The translations under genes and the position numbers were made by a program. The notes beneath the pieces are model-generated. The model did not search any database, was not told the DNA's origin, and was given only the letters and a program-made list of their open reading frames with translations. From Nicotiana tabacum (lineage: Eukaryota; Streptophyta; Magnoliopsida; Solanales; Solanaceae), in NCBI RefSeq assembly GCF_000715075.1, contig NC_134101.1, positions 24,296,822 through 24,360,821 on the forward strand: 64,000 bases of DNA, in the 5' to 3' direction. This document shows, in pieces, positions 10,150 to 21,949 of this stretch. Within the stretch, counting starts at the first letter, position 1; each line of letters begins with the position of its first letter.

Positions 10150-11058
10150 TAGATTCTTTAAGTATTTTCAAATAAAATTTCGATATTTAGAAACTACATA
10201 AAAAGGTACTATAAGTCACAATAAAACTACAAAAAATTATGGTCAAAAAGAAAATCTTATCTTACTGCCTAAATAGTAATGTTTCATTCTTTTTGAAAAT
10301 GAGGGAGTATATATTACATCATAATTGTCCTGTACGAAGTTCTAGCCTTATAAGAGATAGGCATCTGAGGCACATGGTTGTTCTGCTGGGTTTTACCAAA
10401 CTTCCAGCCTTACATTTTGTTTTCTTTATGAGCATATAATTTGCAATTGTACCAAAAATCTTCAGCAGCATAGACAAAGAATTTAGTACTTTCGTTCCAC
10501 TAATGATTTCCTAAAGGTGAGGACATGTCATTACACTCCAAGGCAAATATATTACCCCCTTATTTGATTAGTACACAGAATATAAAAGATAAGAGAGCAT
10601 CACGCACTTACTAAAAAAAAGTAACATGATTTGCTGTTAAACTGATTATAAAATAAGGCCCACTTGTGTTCTCTATTGTTTATAGACAAGAAAAGCATGC
10701 AAGGAAAAAAAAATAAGCCTTCAATTATCATCTTGTCTCCATCTTGAATGCCATTGATATTCAATTGCGTTCTCAATAATTATGACATTTTCTGAAGCAT
10801 GCATTTCAGTTACAAAAAATGGAATTGCTGAGGAACAATAAAACTATTTCGGTACTAGTAACTTTGTTAGAAAAGTATCATCTTCTACCTGTTATAACCG
10901 CTGAACGGGCAGGGCGGACCTATGTTATAAAAAAAAGGGTTACTCGAGAAAAAAATGATATATGCATATGCATTTCTAACCTATGCTATAAAGAAAAGGG
11001 TTACGTGCACAGGAAAGTTCAACAAAAAATTGATATATACATATACATTTCTTAAAAA
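10150..11058. other. AT-rich spacer with no recognisable gene
   Basis: Short open frames (10239-10439, 10819-11055) have low-complexity or unfamiliar translations and no supporting context. I see no structured feature here. Confidence 0.5.
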
Positions 11059-11335
11059 TTACTCCCTCCGTTTCAATTTAGATGAAATAATTTGACTCGG
11101 CATGTAGTTTAAGTAAAAAAAGAAGACTTTTAAAACTCGTAATCTTAAAAGCTTAAGGGGTAAAAGTTTTGTGAGGTTATGACATTTGTGAGGTTATAAA
11201 AGTTTTTTATTAAGGGTAAATTGGGTAAAATAAAGAGTTTAAAGTTAAATTATTTCCAAATTTAAAAATATGTCATTTATTTTGGAACAGACTAAAAAAA
11301 ATCTCATCTAATTTGAAACGAAAAAATAATAATAT
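11059..11335 (+). mobile_element. MITE, 'CTCCCTCCGTTTCAATTT' family, forward copy
   Basis: The left terminus ACTCCCTCCGTTTCAATTTA is followed by the internal phrases GAGTTTAAAGTTAAATTATTT and GGAACAGACTAAAAA typical of this Solanaceae MITE family. The right terminus CTAATTTGAAACG is recognisable, but its last bases (GGAGGGAGT) have decayed to an A-rich run. Confidence 0.7.
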
Positions 11336-11539
11336 ATTAATAATGACACCCTATATACGAAGTAGATTTAGATTGAGTAAAAAATAATATCCCAAAACCT
11401 TTAAATCGTGGGTCCGCCGTACTCGAAAGTAAAAGCTAAAGAAAAATGAGACCAAAAGCATTACGTATTTTTGACCTTCCACTCAGCATATTTTGGAAAT
11501 GACAGCAAGGGTTGCTGACTTGCTGCACAACTATGTGCG

Positions 11540-11764
11540 GAAAGAAATTATTTTTTAATTTATATGAACTTATTTCCTTTTTAATTCGTGTCAAAAAGAA
11601 TGGTCTTTTTCTCTATTTGAAAATAATTTATTTTTATGCAATGATTTATAGCCACACAAAATATATGTGCCTTATTTTATACTATAAATTTAAAAGTCTT
11701 CTTTTTTTTTTTAAATTCCGTACTCAGTCAAATGAGTTCACGTCAATTGAAACAGAGGGAGTAA
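11540..11764 (-). mobile_element. MITE, same family, reverse copy
   Basis: The right end CAATTGAAACAGAGGGAGTA is the reverse complement of the family's left terminus. It is followed inward by GAGTTCACGTCAATTG and CATTTGACTGAGTA-type sequence. The other end lies near 11540 (TTTATATGAACTTATTTCC). It sits about 200 bases from the forward copy, in opposite orientation. Confidence 0.6.
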
Positions 11765-12257
11765 TTTTAGTGAATGAAAAGGACAATAGGAAGGGGTGGG
11801 GAAGAAGGAATTTTTTGGGTTTTACATTTGGAAAAAAGCCAATTATTGACTGTTCTTGATTCTTTCACCTAAATCATTGACTTGTAGAATTAAACTTTCC
11901 CTTACAATTTCTTAATTCCTTTAGTTTCTGTCACTACATGTTCTCTCCCCCACCCAAAAAAAAAGAAACTAATAAAATAAAACTTCAAACCAGGCACAAA
12001 CGACAATACCTCATCAAATTTTATAAAGTAGCATTGATTTCAACAACTTGAAAGGAAATATAGTATCAAGAGCCAAAGCAAGAATATATACTTCTTTATG
12101 TGGTGCCTTTAAGCAGATTCCCATTTTTACATTTCAAAGAGAATGAAGAAATTCCTTTGCTGAATTTATAGTCTTTGGCTAGTCTAATGCATACTTGCTT
12201 TGGTCCTCAATAAGTTGACGAAACAGTAACTAAAAACTGATAAATCTTGTATAAAAT

Positions 12258-12388
12258 TACAACAACAACAATTATTCTAGTATAATCTCATAAGTGGGGT
12301 GTGAGTAGAATAATGTGTTCACAAACTTTATTTCTCTACCGTAGAGAGGTTGTTTCCAATAGAATATCGGCTCAAGGAAAGATGCAAG
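12258..12388 (-). mobile_element. TS SINE fragment, minus strand
   Basis: It begins with (CAA)n, the complement of the TTG-repeat tail of TS SINEs. It then reads through the 3' body (TAATCTCATAAGTGGGGTGTGA, CTACCGTAGAGAGGTTGTTTCC, CGGCTCAAG). The tRNA-derived 5' head is not evident, so the copy is 5'-truncated or strongly diverged. Confidence 0.65.
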
Positions 12389-12528
12389 TAAAGCAGTATC
12401 AACAAACAGTAATGACCAAAAAAAAAGGACAAAGGAACAACATGAAGTGATAAAAATCTACCAATAATAGAATACAAGTCCGCCACTAAAAAAATCTGGT
12501 ATCAAAATTGGTAGATACAATTTAGCTA

Positions 12529-13034
12529 GCGTTTGGCCATAGATTTTCAAATTTATTCTGAAAAATCTGATGTGGGTGAAGTTTGGTTTGAAGATGAAAA
12601 TGTGTTTGGACATTTGTTTTGGGTGAAGTTTGGTTTGGAAAAACATGAAACATGACTTATACCCATAAGTTCTAAAAACTATCACAAATACCCAACAGTA
12701 CCATTATCAATAACATTCATTATATTATCGCAAATCATAATCCTGAATATAAATAAATTTGATACAAAATTATCATTTTTATAATTAACTACATGATACA
12801 TTATCAGATGACGGAGAAGACGAAGCAACATCGTTACAAAATAATAAATGGTGGGCTCTTTTATAAAATATAAAAGTTTGGGGCAATTTTTAAAAAATAT
12901 AGTAGTGATTAGCTGGTTTTGAAATTTGGGATTTGAGATTTGGAATTTGACCAAAATGTAGGCAAAATTTATGGTCAAACATATATTTGCCAAATAAAAT
13001 CCAAATTTATTTTGACAAAATCTATGGTCAAACG
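12529..13034. mobile_element. Non-autonomous DNA element with GCGTTTGGCCATAGATTTT ends
   Basis: The left end CGTTTGGCCATAGATTTT and the right end AAAATCTATGGTCAAACG are inverted repeats with one mismatch in 18. The 506-base interior is AT-rich and non-coding. Target duplication could not be identified with confidence. A similar terminus occurs at 28331. Confidence 0.65.
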
Positions 13035-13534
13035 ATCTTCAGTGTCCAGTAATAAACAAGTTTGTGTTGGATTTACTTCAGCGTGAAGATGTTTGGAAAG
13101 TCAGTCATGTCAATCTTAAGTTTCTTCTTTAATATAAAAGGCAAAGAGCTACATGTAATATATAGTAGCATTTCAGCAAGTGGGTTGTACCATAATAAAG
13201 CATTGATTACTTTGATGAATGCCCAACCAACATGATCATGTTAGTCAACATACCACTATCTCCAATAAAGCAAATTAAAGAAAGGAAAAAGAAAGAAGAA
13301 CAAAGAAAAAGGAAAGAAAAGGAAAACAGAACCCACAAGAAAAAAACAAGAAACACCAATCTAAGCATTCTCCAAATTCTTTGTTTTTGCCATCTGCTTT
13401 CCTTCTAAGCTGCTTTGGTCTGTTCCCCTTTTTCACCTTCTTCTTCTACTAAACAATACCCTTCAAAGCCACACTTCAATCATTCGCGCCCTTTACTTCC
13501 TTCTATCTGATATTAATATAACCACTAAGCTCAG
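13035..13534 (+). promoter_or_regulatory. Promoter and 5'UTR exon of the ATL gene
   Basis: This stretch lies upstream of the RING-H2 gene. A TATA-like TTAATATAAAAGG occurs near 13128-13140. An A/C- and CT-rich leader follows, ending at the splice donor CAG|GTAAAT (exon end 13534). The transcription start cannot be fixed from sequence alone. Confidence 0.4.
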
Positions 13535-13833
13535 GTAAATTCTTCTCATTCCCCTGTTTTCTCCCTTCTTTTCTAATTAGATTCATTGGTCTTGTTACTA
13601 TATTCATAATATTTTGTATTGTTACTACTTGTCGTCATTGCTTCTTCTCATTTTTTCTTTAGTCAAGTGTATATGGTCTTTCAAAGTTAAGGGTAAGGCT
13701 GCGTACATCCCTCTCCCCGAACCCTAAGTATAATTGTGGGAATACACTGCGGTTGTTGTTAGTTGGTCTTGTTAGTTGAGATAGGAGAGTAACCTCTTTT
13801 GGGCTACACCATTATTATTTTATTTTTCTGCAG
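13535..13833 (+). other. 5'UTR intron of the ATL gene
   Basis: The intron runs from the donor GTAAATTC to the acceptor TTTTTCTGCAG|TCCC, 299 bases. Splicing places the first ATG at 13838, four bases into the next exon. It contains a TS SINE piece. Confidence 0.65.
13689..13768 (+). mobile_element. TS SINE 3' fragment in the ATL 5'UTR intron
   Basis: GGGTAAGGCTGCGTACATC, CTCCCCGAACCCTA, TGTGGGAATACACTG and a GTTGTTGTT tail match the 3' body and TTG tail of TS SINEs. It is in sense orientation with the host gene. Confidence 0.7.
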
Positions 13834-13837
13834 TCCC

Positions 13838-14884
13838 ATGTATAGTAAGAGTCTTTCCAACGACGAGCAGTTGGTGCCCGTAAGTAATCCAAGAACTTGG
13901 GTACCTTATATGAGTACTAGGGACTGTTCTCAAGGATTTTGCAGTTTATACTGCCCACAATGGTGTTACATAATCTTCCCTCCACCACCTCCATTTGAAT
14001 TCCCTGATGATGATTCTAGTCCTAATTTCTCCCCTCTAGTTATCGCGATCATTGGAATTTTAGCCAGTGCTTTCCTATTAGTCAGTTATTATGCCATAAT
14101 ATCAAAATATTGTGGGAATAGGAATGTTACAAGAAGGGAAAATAATGAAGAAGATTCAGAATTAGAAGATCAAGATCATGACCCTTCGAATCACGAACCA
14201 TGGCATGCGAGTACAGGTGGTTTAGATGAAGCTGTAATCAAGTCTATTACTGTGTTTAAGTACAAGAAAGGTGATGGATTATTGACTGAAGGGACAGATT
14301 GTTCTGTTTGTTTAAGTGAATTTCAAGAAGATGAAAGCCTTAGACTTTTGCCAAAATGTAGCCATGCTTTTCATGTAACGTGCATTGATACATGGCTTAA
14401 ATCTCACTCCAATTGCCCTTTATGTCGAGCTAATATCATCTTTCCAAATGCTTCACCTCCTCCAATCATGGAAATTATTCCTCTAGCAAATGAACCAACT
14501 CCACAAGTCCAACCTGAAAATGATATTGAAATGGGCATTAGAGAAGAAGAATCACAAGAAGAAGATGTAACGAACCATATAAATCAAGAAGTTAGGAGAT
14601 CAGTGTCAATGGACTATGAATCACAAGGTCGTTTATCGATAGCTGATGTACTAAGAATTGATCACGACGAATTCGAAGATTGTCAGTTGCAAAGAGATGT
14701 TGGAACATCAAAATTACAAGACAATAATGGTGAAGAAATGAGTAGGAATGGGATTAGAAACAATGCACTTATACATTGTGTGACAAGTCCTATGGTGATT
14801 AAGAGATCATTATCCAGTGGGAGATTATTGTTTCCCAAACGTGGGAGAGGACAAAACATTGACATTCCTTTGTCAAATATTTGA
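13838..14884 (+). CDS. RING-H2 finger E3 ubiquitin ligase, ATL family (ATL54/ATL52-like)
   Basis: This membrane-anchored E3 ligase would transfer ubiquitin from an E2 to unknown substrates. The protein is 348 residues. An extracytosolic Cys-rich and Pro-rich N-terminus (DCSQGFCSLYCPQWCYIIFPPPPP, residues 29-52) precedes one transmembrane helix (about 65-87). The GLD motif is at 128-130. The RING-H2 domain spans 155-196 with all eight zinc ligands present: C155, C158, C174, H176, H179, C182, C193 and C196, including the PxC spacing and the E2-contacting Trp in DTWL. The acidic C-terminal tail is probably disordered. The frame is open further upstream, but only from a TTG. A spliced 5'UTR intron with a consensus acceptor four bases before ATG 13838 supports this start. 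The N-terminal pattern favours the ATL54/ATL52 group, by recall rather than by search. Confidence 0.92.
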   Translation: MYSKSLSNDEQLVPVSNPRTWVPYMSTRDCSQGFCSLYCPQWCYIIFPPPPPFEFPDDDSSPNFSPLVIAIIGILASAFLLVSYYAIISKYCGNRNVTRRENNEEDSELEDQDHDPSNHEPWHASTGGLDEAVIKSITVFKYKKGDGLLTEGTDCSVCLSEFQEDESLRLLPKCSHAFHVTCIDTWLKSHSNCPLCRANIIFPNASPPPIMEIIPLANEPTPQVQPENDIEMGIREEESQEEDVTNHINQEVRRSVSMDYESQGRLSIADVLRIDHDEFEDCQLQRDVGTSKLQDNNGEEMSRNGIRNNALIHCVTSPMVIKRSLSSGRLLFPKRGRGQNIDIPLSNI

Positions 14885-15443
14885 TTATTTTTGTGTCAAG
14901 ATTTAGGAGGATTTTTCTATGCCTTTAAACAAGTTAAGAGTCAGCAAACATGAGTTTGAAAGGTCTTTTTCTCTTAGAAATTGAGCTTTTCTGTTCTTTA
15001 GTTCATCCTCTGTTTTTGTATGGCTGAGTGAATGGATGATTGTTCTATGCAAAAATCAAGGGAGAGCTCATGTCTTATGGGACTTCAATGGCATGATTTC
15101 TTGAGTTTTATTTGTTTGATTATTGTGTGAGAGGCTAGTCTTGTTACAATTGTTGTATTGGAGTTGGATTTAATAGGCCTAAAAAATGTTGCACCAATAG
15201 AGGGATTTAAAATTGTAACGGGATAGGGATGGAGAGTGGAAGAAAATTTATTGCTCAAATGTGATAGAGTTTGTCTAAGATTTGGCAGGGGTCGTTTCGT
15301 TGCATTACCAATGTTAACTATCTGTATAAAACTTCACATTAGTGTTACAATGTTTGGTTAGCTTCTGAAATTTGCATAAAATTTAGCTTATATAATAGTA
15401 CATTGTTTGATTGGCATTTTTGTTGCCTACATAAGCATAACTA
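14885..15443 (+). other. 3'UTR and downstream spacer of the ATL gene
   Basis: Transcribed-looking T-rich sequence follows the stop, with no open frame of note. No canonical AATAAA could be chosen with confidence. The remainder is unremarkable spacer up to the SINE at 15444. Confidence 0.4.
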
Positions 15444-15662
15444 AAAGGCCCAGTGGTCAATGAAGTGGGTGAGAACCTTGAGGTCTCAGGTTCAAATCCC
15501 AGCGGAGGCAAATACTAGGTGATTTCTTCTCATCTATCCAAGCCTTTGTGGATAGAGTTACCTGGTAGCTGTTGTTGGTAGGAGGTGGCAGGTATCCCGT
15601 AGAATTAGTCGAGGTGGGCGCAAGCTGGCCCGGACACCACGGTTATCAAAAAAAAAAAAAAA
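15444..15662 (+). mobile_element. SolS-type tRNA-derived SINE
   Basis: The tRNA-like head has an A-box region (CAGTGGTCAATGAAGTGGG) and a B box (GGTTCAAATCCCAG). The body includes GGTGATTTCTTCTCATC, GATAGAGTTACCTGGTA, GGAGGTGGCAGGTATCCCGT and CTGGCCCGGACACCACGG. It ends in an A-run. These phrases recur in Solanaceae SINEs. Flanking duplications were not obvious. Confidence 0.8.
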
Positions 15663-16783
15663 GAATCTCATGTTATAAGTTTGCTGGTGAGTGATCGAAT
15701 GAGATAGAAGGTAGAATAAAAGTATGAGGATTAGTAACACTTGGATTGCAACAACTAAAATGACCATAATAACCGCATGTATTAAATATTTTTTTGTTAA
15801 AAGTAAATAATCGCATATTGTGTTTGGCTCTAATGCTTAAGGCAGCCTATCAGCTCCCCAGTAATTGTGTTGTGCATTTTGGAAAAGCCATAGACAACAA
15901 AATATTGTTATCCTGGTACTATAGTTAGTTTTATCACATTATTCATGTAACAGAAATTTATGTAATTTTTTTTATGCTGGAGTTCTCACTTTTATAATAA
16001 TATCGATTAAAAGTTCGTTAAAAATTAAAGTAGGAACTAAGATTCGATGCTCTAATCAAATAATAGTACTATGGTTCAAGAGAAAGTAACAGTTACACAT
16101 TGGTAACATCTATTTGAAACAAAACGAAATAAACAACTAAAGATATACGAAAAATATACACTGGGCCTGCAGGAAATATTCAGGGCCTCCACACTACTAA
16201 CTTTTAAGATAGGCCTTAATTAGTTCAAGTGGGTAACCCAACTCAGTCGAGCCCATAAAATTATTGGAACGCATTGATTCAGCTTGCAATAAGTTGTCAT
16301 TAGACTATGGACCAACTTTGGGCTTTGGGTATGAAAAGTGAGAAACTAAGGACCCCTTTTTTATACAAATTTTTTTCTTTCTTTTTTTTTTCGAAATTTT
16401 TTCTTCAAAACTTGTTTGGTTATATGCTGGATAAATTCTTTTAAAGACGAGTTTCCAAATTTGAAAAAGTCAGTTTTACCACTTTTTCATGTAAAATTTC
16501 ATTTCCCTCATATTGTTTGAGTCGTCGTTTTTTCGGTGTTTAAGTTTGCAAATCGTGCTAATAATGTGTAATTTTTTTTTATAACATCAAATTAAAGTTA
16601 CCTATAAAAATAGGTAACTTACACAACAAACCGTCAAATCTAATAATGTAATAAAACAATAAAAGTAAAAGAACAATATTGCAAAGAAAGAGAGAGTAAT
16701 TCTTATTGAATTTTGGGATGATTTACAATGGGGTAAGATCCCTATATTTTTAGGAGAAAAATGACTTAGCCACAAAGTAAAAC
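15663..16783. other. AT-rich spacer
   Basis: No gene is seen. A small perfect hairpin, GTTACCTA/TAGGTAAC around 16597-16617, and T-runs near 16380 are the only structures. The left end of the copia element may reach into this stretch (to about 16640). Confidence 0.4.
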
Positions 16784-17457
16784 TATATTCAAAAGCAGTA
16801 ACAATGGAAAAAATCAGAAATGTAGAAGAACAGAAAATGAATCTGAGCCCACTGAATTCACAGTGTTCTTTAAAGAACTTAATCCCCTCCTAGTACCCGA
16901 GGTTTAGGATTATTTCCTCTCATGATAGAACGGATAACCTCACCGGTGTAGCGGTACTTCAAACCCTAGTGGTCAACGAACTCAAAGAGCAGTAGTAAAT
17001 CACACTTACTGTTTTCTTTTCTGTTAAAATAATGCAGAAAGAATAAGGAGAAATCAGAATTTTCGTAAGGAAAATACGAAAGAGAGTTCATGTATTTATA
17101 GCCAAAAAACGTTGGGTTATACTGAAGAGTTACAACTCTTCAGGTAAGGTTAAAAATTTGGTCCAAAAAATTAATCAATCAATCATTTTACCAAATCCAA
17201 ATCCAAATCTCAATCTGAAGCCGAAGCCGAAGCCGAAGCCGAAGATGAAGCCGTGCGAGGATAACGGCGCGGGGCTTGCCTTCTTCTCAACTCTTTAAGA
17301 GCTAGAAGAAGAGCAATTGTATATATACCCATCAAAAGTCTTTTTCTCCTCCAATATGGGACAATGTCCCTTTGTCAAGGAGGGAAAATTAAATTTTTAT
17401 TTTTCCCTCCATTTCCCATTCACCCTCTTTTAATCTCTAAGAGGCTTAAACCCAACA
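16784..17457 (-). mobile_element. 3' LTR of the copia element
   Basis: It begins (minus) at 17457 with TGTTGGGTTTAAGCC. It shares the phrases AATATGGGACAATGTCCCTT, CTTCTTCTAGCTC and AGAGTTCATGTATTTATA with the copy at 22220-22781. It contains a GCCGAA hexamer run (17221-17245). It also carries about 120 bases near 16890-17010 that are missing from the other LTR. Confidence 0.75.
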
Positions 17458-18034
17458 ATCCCTGCATGAACGGGGAATGGCTATATCACGGAAATATACA
17501 TAAAAACTATGTGATTTACAAGCAAGGATTAATCGCATCTGGATAAGTAGGTTTCCCTTTGAACATTCCGTAGTGAACTTATGTCGGATATACTCGATCA
17601 ATCGGTAGATTTGATATCTTTGAACCGTCGAACTTTGGTGTATACATAGACAACCATAAGTCACACAATCAACCCTTAACCGTCTTTGGTTCTCATTGTT
17701 ATGTTCGTTTTAGCCATGAACAGCACCTGGTTTCATAAGTGCGTAGAAAACTCGCCTTACAAAGTTCTCCTTGAAGCGGCTAACATTTCATACTTACATA
17801 GGTGATTCCTAAACGTGTCATCCCGTAGATATACTATTTGATATACCCCGTATCAATTTAGAAGACAATAAAAAACCTTTATGCTTTATCCTTGGTACTT
17901 AACATTGTCTCATCACGAGAATGGACCAAAATTTTTAGTTGACAATGTTGAACTGTCATTAATGACTTTATTTGATCTCCAGTCTTCTAGGTAGAGTTAC
18001 CGCCACAATGACTTATCATCGGCCATAGTCTCAT

Positions 18035-19504
18035 TCACCTAGATGATTTATCAACTACCTCTCTAGTTAGGCCTTTCGTAAGTGGATCCGACACATTATC
18101 GCTTGACTTTACGTAGTCAATTGTGATGATCCCCCTAGAGAGTAGCTGCCTAATGGTTTTATGTTTTCGTCGTATATGACGAGATTTACCGTTATACATG
18201 ACGCTCCCAACCCTTCCAATTATCGCTTGACTATCGCAATATATGCATATTGGTGCCAACGGTTTGGGCCAAAAGGGAATATCTTCCAAGAAATTTCGGA
18301 GCCATTCGGCTTCTTCACCGGCTTTATCAAAGGCTATAAACTCAACCTTCATAGTAGAGCGGGCAATACAAGTTTGTTTGGACGACTTCCAAGATATCGC
18401 TCATCCACCAATAGTGAATACATATCCACTTGTGGACTTACAATCAGTTGAACCGGTGATCCAATTTGCATTACAGTATCCCTCAATCACCACAGGATAA
18501 TTACTGTAGTGCAAGGCAAAGTCTTAGGTATGTTTTAAACATCCCAAAACTCGTTTCATCCCCATCCAATGAGATTGACCCGGATTACTCGTGTATCGAC
18601 TCAATTTACTTATAGCACAAGCTATATCTGGTCGAGTACAATTCATGATATACATTAAATATCCCAGCACACGAGCATAATCCAATTGTGATATGCTTTG
18701 GCCTTTGTTCTTTGCAAGTGCAAGATTCACATCAATCGGAGTCTTTGCAACTTTAAAAACTAAGTACTTGAATTTTTCAAGTATTGTTTTTATGTAATGA
18801 GATTGCAACAAAGCGAGACCTTGAGAAGTCTTATGGATCTTAATACCCAGAATTAAATCGGCAACTCCCAAGTCTTTCATATCAAACTTGCTAGTTAGCA
18901 TACGCTTGGTCGCATTTATGTTAGCAATGTCATTACTCATTATCAGCATATCATCCACATATAAGCAAACAATGACTATGTGATTTGCAACATTTTTAAT
19001 GTACACACATTTATCACATTCATTTATCTTAAAGCCATTTGACAATATTGTTTGGTCAAATTTTGCATGCCATTGTTTGGGTGCTTATTTTAGTCCATAA
19101 AGTGACTTAACAAGTCTACATACTTTCTTTTCTTTACCTGGAACTACAAACCCTTCAGGTTGTTCTATGTAAATCTCTTCCTCCAAAACTCCATTTAAGA
19201 AGGCTGTTTTAACATCCATTTGATGAATTTCAAGACCATATATCGCAGCTACTAACGTTCGTATGGACGTAATTCTTGTAACTAGAGAGTATGTATCAAA
19301 ATAGTCAATACCTTCTCGTTGTCTATATCCTTTGACCACAAGTCTTGCCTTATATTTGTCAATAGTACCATAATCTTTTATTTTCCTCTTAAAAATCTAT
19401 TTAGAACCCAATGGTTTATTGCCTTGAGGAAAATCAACCAATTTCCATGTATGGTTGTTCAGTATGGATTCTATTTCACTATTGACTGCCTCTTTCCAAA
19501 ATAA
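18035..19504 (-). pseudogene. Copia reverse transcriptase and RNase H remnant
   Basis: RT motifs on the minus strand include VKGYRQREGIDYFDTYS (about 19339), QMDVKTAFLNGVLEEEIYIEQPEGF, VKSLYGLK and the catalytic YVDD box (CLYVDDMLIM, about 18945). LGIKIHK and the CTRPDIACAISKLSRY segment follow. RNase H runs to about 18035 with [30 protein letters not shown] and [16 protein letters not shown], which is the normal end of copia pol. A stop near 19084 and frame changes around 18350-18524 make it non-functional. Confidence 0.85.
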
Positions 19505-19916
19505 TTATTTCAAAGAAGACATATCTTCTTTAAATGTTCGAGGCTCATTTTCCAAAAAGAAAGTTACAAAATCTGGTCCAAATGAATTAGACGTTCTTTG
19601 ACGTTTACTACGTCTTGGATCCTCCTGATTATATGTACTTTCTTTTGTCTCCTCCCGATGTCATTTAGATCCTTCACCAATCGACTCACATTCCATTTTA
19701 TACGGATATATATTTTTGAAGAACTCAGCATTATCTGATTCTATAACCATATTATTATGAATGTTGGAATTTTCTGATTTGCACCAGAAAACAATATGCT
19801 TTACTATTGGTCGCATATCCTATGAAAACACAATCAATGGTTTTCGGTCTTATCTTTATCCTTTTTGGATTTAGGAACTTGCACTTTTGCCAAACACCCC
19901 CATACTTTAAAATAAT

Positions 19917-20886
19917 TCAAGTTGGGCTTCCTCCCTTTCTATTTTTCATATGGAATGGATTGCGTTTTGCTATGGGGCTATGGGGTACTCGATTTAATAT
20001 CCGATTAGCCGTAAAAATAGCTTTCTCCCACAAGTTCTGTGGCAAACCAGAACTTATTAACAAAGCGTTCATCATTTCCTTTAATGATTGATTCTTTATT
20101 TCCGCAATCCCATCGGATTGGGGCATGTAAGAGGCCGTTGTTTGATGAATAATTCCATATTATAAACATATCTCTTCAAAAGGAGATTCGTATTCACTAC
20201 CCCTATCACTTCTTATCATTTTGATTTTCTTGTTAAGTTGCGTTTCAACTTCATTTTCGTATTGCTTGAATGCATCTATTGCTTCATCTTTACTATTAAG
20301 TAAGTAAACATAGCAATATCGAGTATTATCGTCAATACAAGTTATGAAATACTTCTTTCCACCGCGAGATGGTATAGACTTCATTTAGCAAATATCTGTA
20401 TGAATTTAAGTCTAAAGGATTTGAATTCCTTTCAACTGACTTATAAGGATATTTAACATACTTAGATTCCACACATATTTAAAATTTTGATTTGTCGCAT
20501 TCAAACTTAGGCAATACTTCCAAATAAATTATTTTTCGCAAGGTTTTATAATTGACATGTCCCAAACGTATATGCTATAAATCATTTGACTCAAGTAAGT
20601 AGGAAAAAACTAAAATTTTATTATTGTCAACAACCATTACATTCAGCTTAAAAAGGCCCCCAGTAAGGTAACCTTTTCGTAAGTACATCTCGTTCTTACT
20701 TATTACAACTTTGTCTGAAACAAAAACACACTTAAGCCCGTACTTGACGAGAAGTGAAATAGAAACTAAGTTCTTCTGTATTTCAGGAATATGACAAACA
20801 TTGTTCAAAGTCACCACCTTGCTAGAGGTCATCTTTAGGAATATCTTTCCATAACCTTCAATTTTGACTGTTGCAGAATTTCCCAT
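19917..20886 (-). pseudogene. Copia protease end and integrase remnant
   Basis: At 20886-20575 the protease/integrase junction is visible (GNSATVKIEGYGKIFLK, LNNVCHIPEIQKNLVSISLL). The integrase core follows at 20384-19917: FITCIDDNTRYCYVYLL, KMIRSDRGSEYESPFEE (second catalytic Asp) and PQSDGIAEIKNQSLKEMM. In related elements the third catalytic residue is Glu in NG-x-AERKN; here IAEIKN keeps the Glu. Stops between the fragments disable it. Confidence 0.8.
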
Positions 20887-20973
20887 AAAAATGGTCTCGT
20901 CGGGTCTAGCGGGAGCATATGAAGCAAATGCTTCTCAAACAGCACAAACATGGCGGGTGATACCAGAATCAAT

Positions 20974-21949
20974 CTACCACTCCTTAGTATTTTTCACTAA
21001 GTTGCATTCAGACAACATAGCGCACAAGTCATCAATATCATCATTTGTTTGAACCATATTTGTTTGATCCTTTTTCTTCTCTTTCTTTGGAGTACGGTAT
21101 TCTGCAGCTTTATGTCCAACCTTTCCACAGTTGTGGCAATTTTCCTTGAATTTCTTCTTGCTGGGATAATTGTTTGGTCCAGAAGACTTCTTCTGCTTTT
21201 TCGGATTAGTTGGAGCAGTTTTAACAATATTTGCTCCCATAGTTGTTGAGTTCCCACGTGTCTTCTTTTCTGCAGCTTTATTGTCCTATTAGATCCTCAA
21301 TCGAACGATGAGATCATCGAGTTTCATCTCCTTGAGCTTGTGTGTCAAGTAATTCTTAAAGTCCCTCCATAAAGGAGGTCAAACCTTCAACAAAAAATTC
21401 ATAATTAGTAACAGAATTAATACTTTCAACATAAGCTTTAATTCGGATTATACCTTCAGCAAGGAGATCATGAATGATAACTTGCAGCTCTTGAACTTGG
21501 GCAATGACAGGCTTGCTGTCTACCATCTTATAGTCTAAAAACTTGGTTGCAACGAACTTCTTCAAATTGACATCCTCGGTTTTATACTTCTTTTCCAACG
21601 CCTCTCATAGTTCTTTCGAAGTTTCCACAATACTATAGACGTTGTAAAGATCATCCTCCAGTCCGCTAAAAATATAATTCTTGCATAAGAAATCTGAGTG
21701 CTTCCATGCCTCAGTCACCATAAAATGTTCATTCTCAGGAGTTGATTCCGGTAGAACTGGAACGTCCTCTTTGATGAACTTCTGTAGACTCAAAGTAGTC
21801 AAATAGAAGAACATATTTTGTTGCCACCGTTTGAAGTCAATCCCGAAAAAAAATTCGGGCTTTTTCGCTGGAGCCGGTGGTGGCACAGAACGACTGGAAG
21901 ACGCAACATTGCTCGTAGAGCCAACCACATGAGTTCTCGTTTCTGTCAT
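20974..21949 (-). pseudogene. gag: Copia gag remnant with zinc knuckle
   Basis: The gag start is visible at 21949 (MTETRTHVVGSTSNVASSSR), followed by the gag domain segments FFFGIDFKRWQQNMFFYLTTL and FLCKNYIFSGLEDDLYNVY. A zinc knuckle lies near 21130: C-H-N-C-G-K-V-G-H-K-A-A-E-Y. The last Cys is Tyr, so the CCHC motif is damaged. There is a stop near 21604 and further breaks around 21300. Confidence 0.8.

Noticed and set aside
11512..11859. 115-codon + strand frame
   Set aside because: It is mostly a MITE read through, with F/L/Y-rich low-complexity translation.
13799..13837. Upstream extension of the ATL protein (GYTIIILFFCSP)
   Set aside because: It would start at TTG and lies in the predicted 5'UTR intron, upstream of a good splice acceptor at 13833. 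The added hydrophobic stretch could mimic a signal peptide, but ATG 13838 is the supported start.
14683..14865. Minus-strand frame within the ATL gene
   Set aside because: Shadow of the + strand coding sequence.
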